From: JACZWZ01 sp964194935
GTDB lineage: Bacteria > Actinomycetota > Acidimicrobiia > Spongiisociales > UBA11373
Assembly (NCBI GenBank): GCA_964194935.1
Contig: CAXMOL010000178.1
Span: 1 to 6,321, forward strand
Reading direction: 5' to 3'
Length of the DNA stretch: 6,321 bases
A program made the translations under genes and the position numbers. Under the pieces are notes generated by a model. It was not told the origin of the DNA. It saw nothing but the letters and a program-made list of their open reading frames with translations, and made no database searches. Positions 6,091 through 6,321 of the stretch are shown here, piece by piece. Within the stretch, counting starts at the first letter, position 1; each line of letters starts with the position of its first letter.

Positions 6091-6321
6091 CGAAGTAGTG
6101 GCGAGGAGGCATTTCATCGTGCTGCGCCAGACAAGGCTACGCGCCCGAGCAATGCTCAAAGGCGCTGATGGGGTCGCAGTCGATCGACCGGCTCAGACCA
6201 CAGCCCGGCTATCCTTCGACCGTCCGGACAAATCCGGACTTCGCAGCGCCGGTCCGCTCTCGGGTCGGCCATTCGGTCCATGCGATTCTCAGGAACCCGC
6301 AGCTCGAATGCGTGACGGTCG
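6091..6321. other. Right-edge region with no confidently callable gene
   Basis: Several short frames are open to the window edge on both strands, which is expected by chance at this GC content. On the plus strand, frames from ATGs at 6152 and 6168 run off the edge. On the minus strand, a frame entering from the right ends in a TGA just before the small gene's upstream region. None shows a recognisable domain or a good ribosome binding site. It probably contains the promoter of the small minus-strand gene; TAGCCT on that strand, near 6137-6132, is a weak -10 candidate. Confidence 0.4.
6222..6239. repeat. Short inverted repeat (7-bp arms, 4-nt loop)
   Basis: GTCCGGA (6222-6228) and TCCGGAC (6233-6239) flank CAAA. 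Because the arms are nearly self-palindromic, TCCGGAC also appears as a direct repeat 10 bp apart. There is no T-run, so it is not a standard terminator. It may be an operator upstream of the small minus-strand gene or chance. Confidence 0.4.

Noticed and set aside
6285..6321. A tRNA-like TTCGA loop on the minus strand at the right edge
   Set aside because: The flanking stem has only four pairs, the conserved G-C pair closing the T-loop is missing, and no acceptor end or other arms are visible.

Overview
The window looks like a chromosomal segment of a moderately high-GC actinobacterium. Four things support this: an MprA/MprB-type two-component system, a deazaflavin (F420)-type oxidoreductase of the DDN family, an actinobacterial-style secreted SGNH esterase, and genes with TTG or apparently leaderless starts. 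The class cannot be fixed from sequence alone; an uncultured lineage such as Acidimicrobiia would fit but is only a guess. I see no mobile element, CRISPR array, rRNA or convincing tRNA.

Left half (1-3501, minus strand): a compact three-gene unit reads right to left as response regulator, then sensor kinase, then secreted SGNH/GDSL hydrolase. Each junction is a 4-nt stop/start overlap, so the three are almost certainly co-transcribed and translationally coupled. The hydrolase runs off the left edge before its C-terminal Asp/His block. The regulator and kinase closely resemble mycobacterial MprA and MprB, an envelope-stress system. In Mycobacterium tuberculosis the gene after mprB encodes the secreted protease PepD; here that position holds a secreted esterase-type enzyme.

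Middle (3502-4136): a 164-bp divergent intergenic region holds a perfect 9-bp-arm hairpin or palindrome about 26 nt before a plus-strand gene for a 156-residue DDN-family F420-type oxidoreductase. A 216-bp gap (4137-4352) follows, with promoter-like sequence and a possible 16-codon leader ORF.

Right half (4353-6321): a 498-residue FMN TIM-barrel protein of the group usually annotated as nitronate monooxygenase. Its 3' end overlaps by 48 bp a small convergent gene of unknown function (91 residues, minus strand) that has a good ribosome binding site. The last 244 bp hold a short inverted repeat and no gene that can be called with confidence.

Working picture: a membrane-stress two-component operon with a built-in extracytoplasmic esterase sits back to back with two flavin/deazaflavin redox enzymes. 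Joint function of the two halves is not shown by the sequence. No clearly novel multi-gene system is evident. The points most worth a second look are the kinase-hydrolase coupling, the palindrome in the divergent promoter region, the four-cysteine pattern in the FMN protein, and the overlapping convergent small gene.
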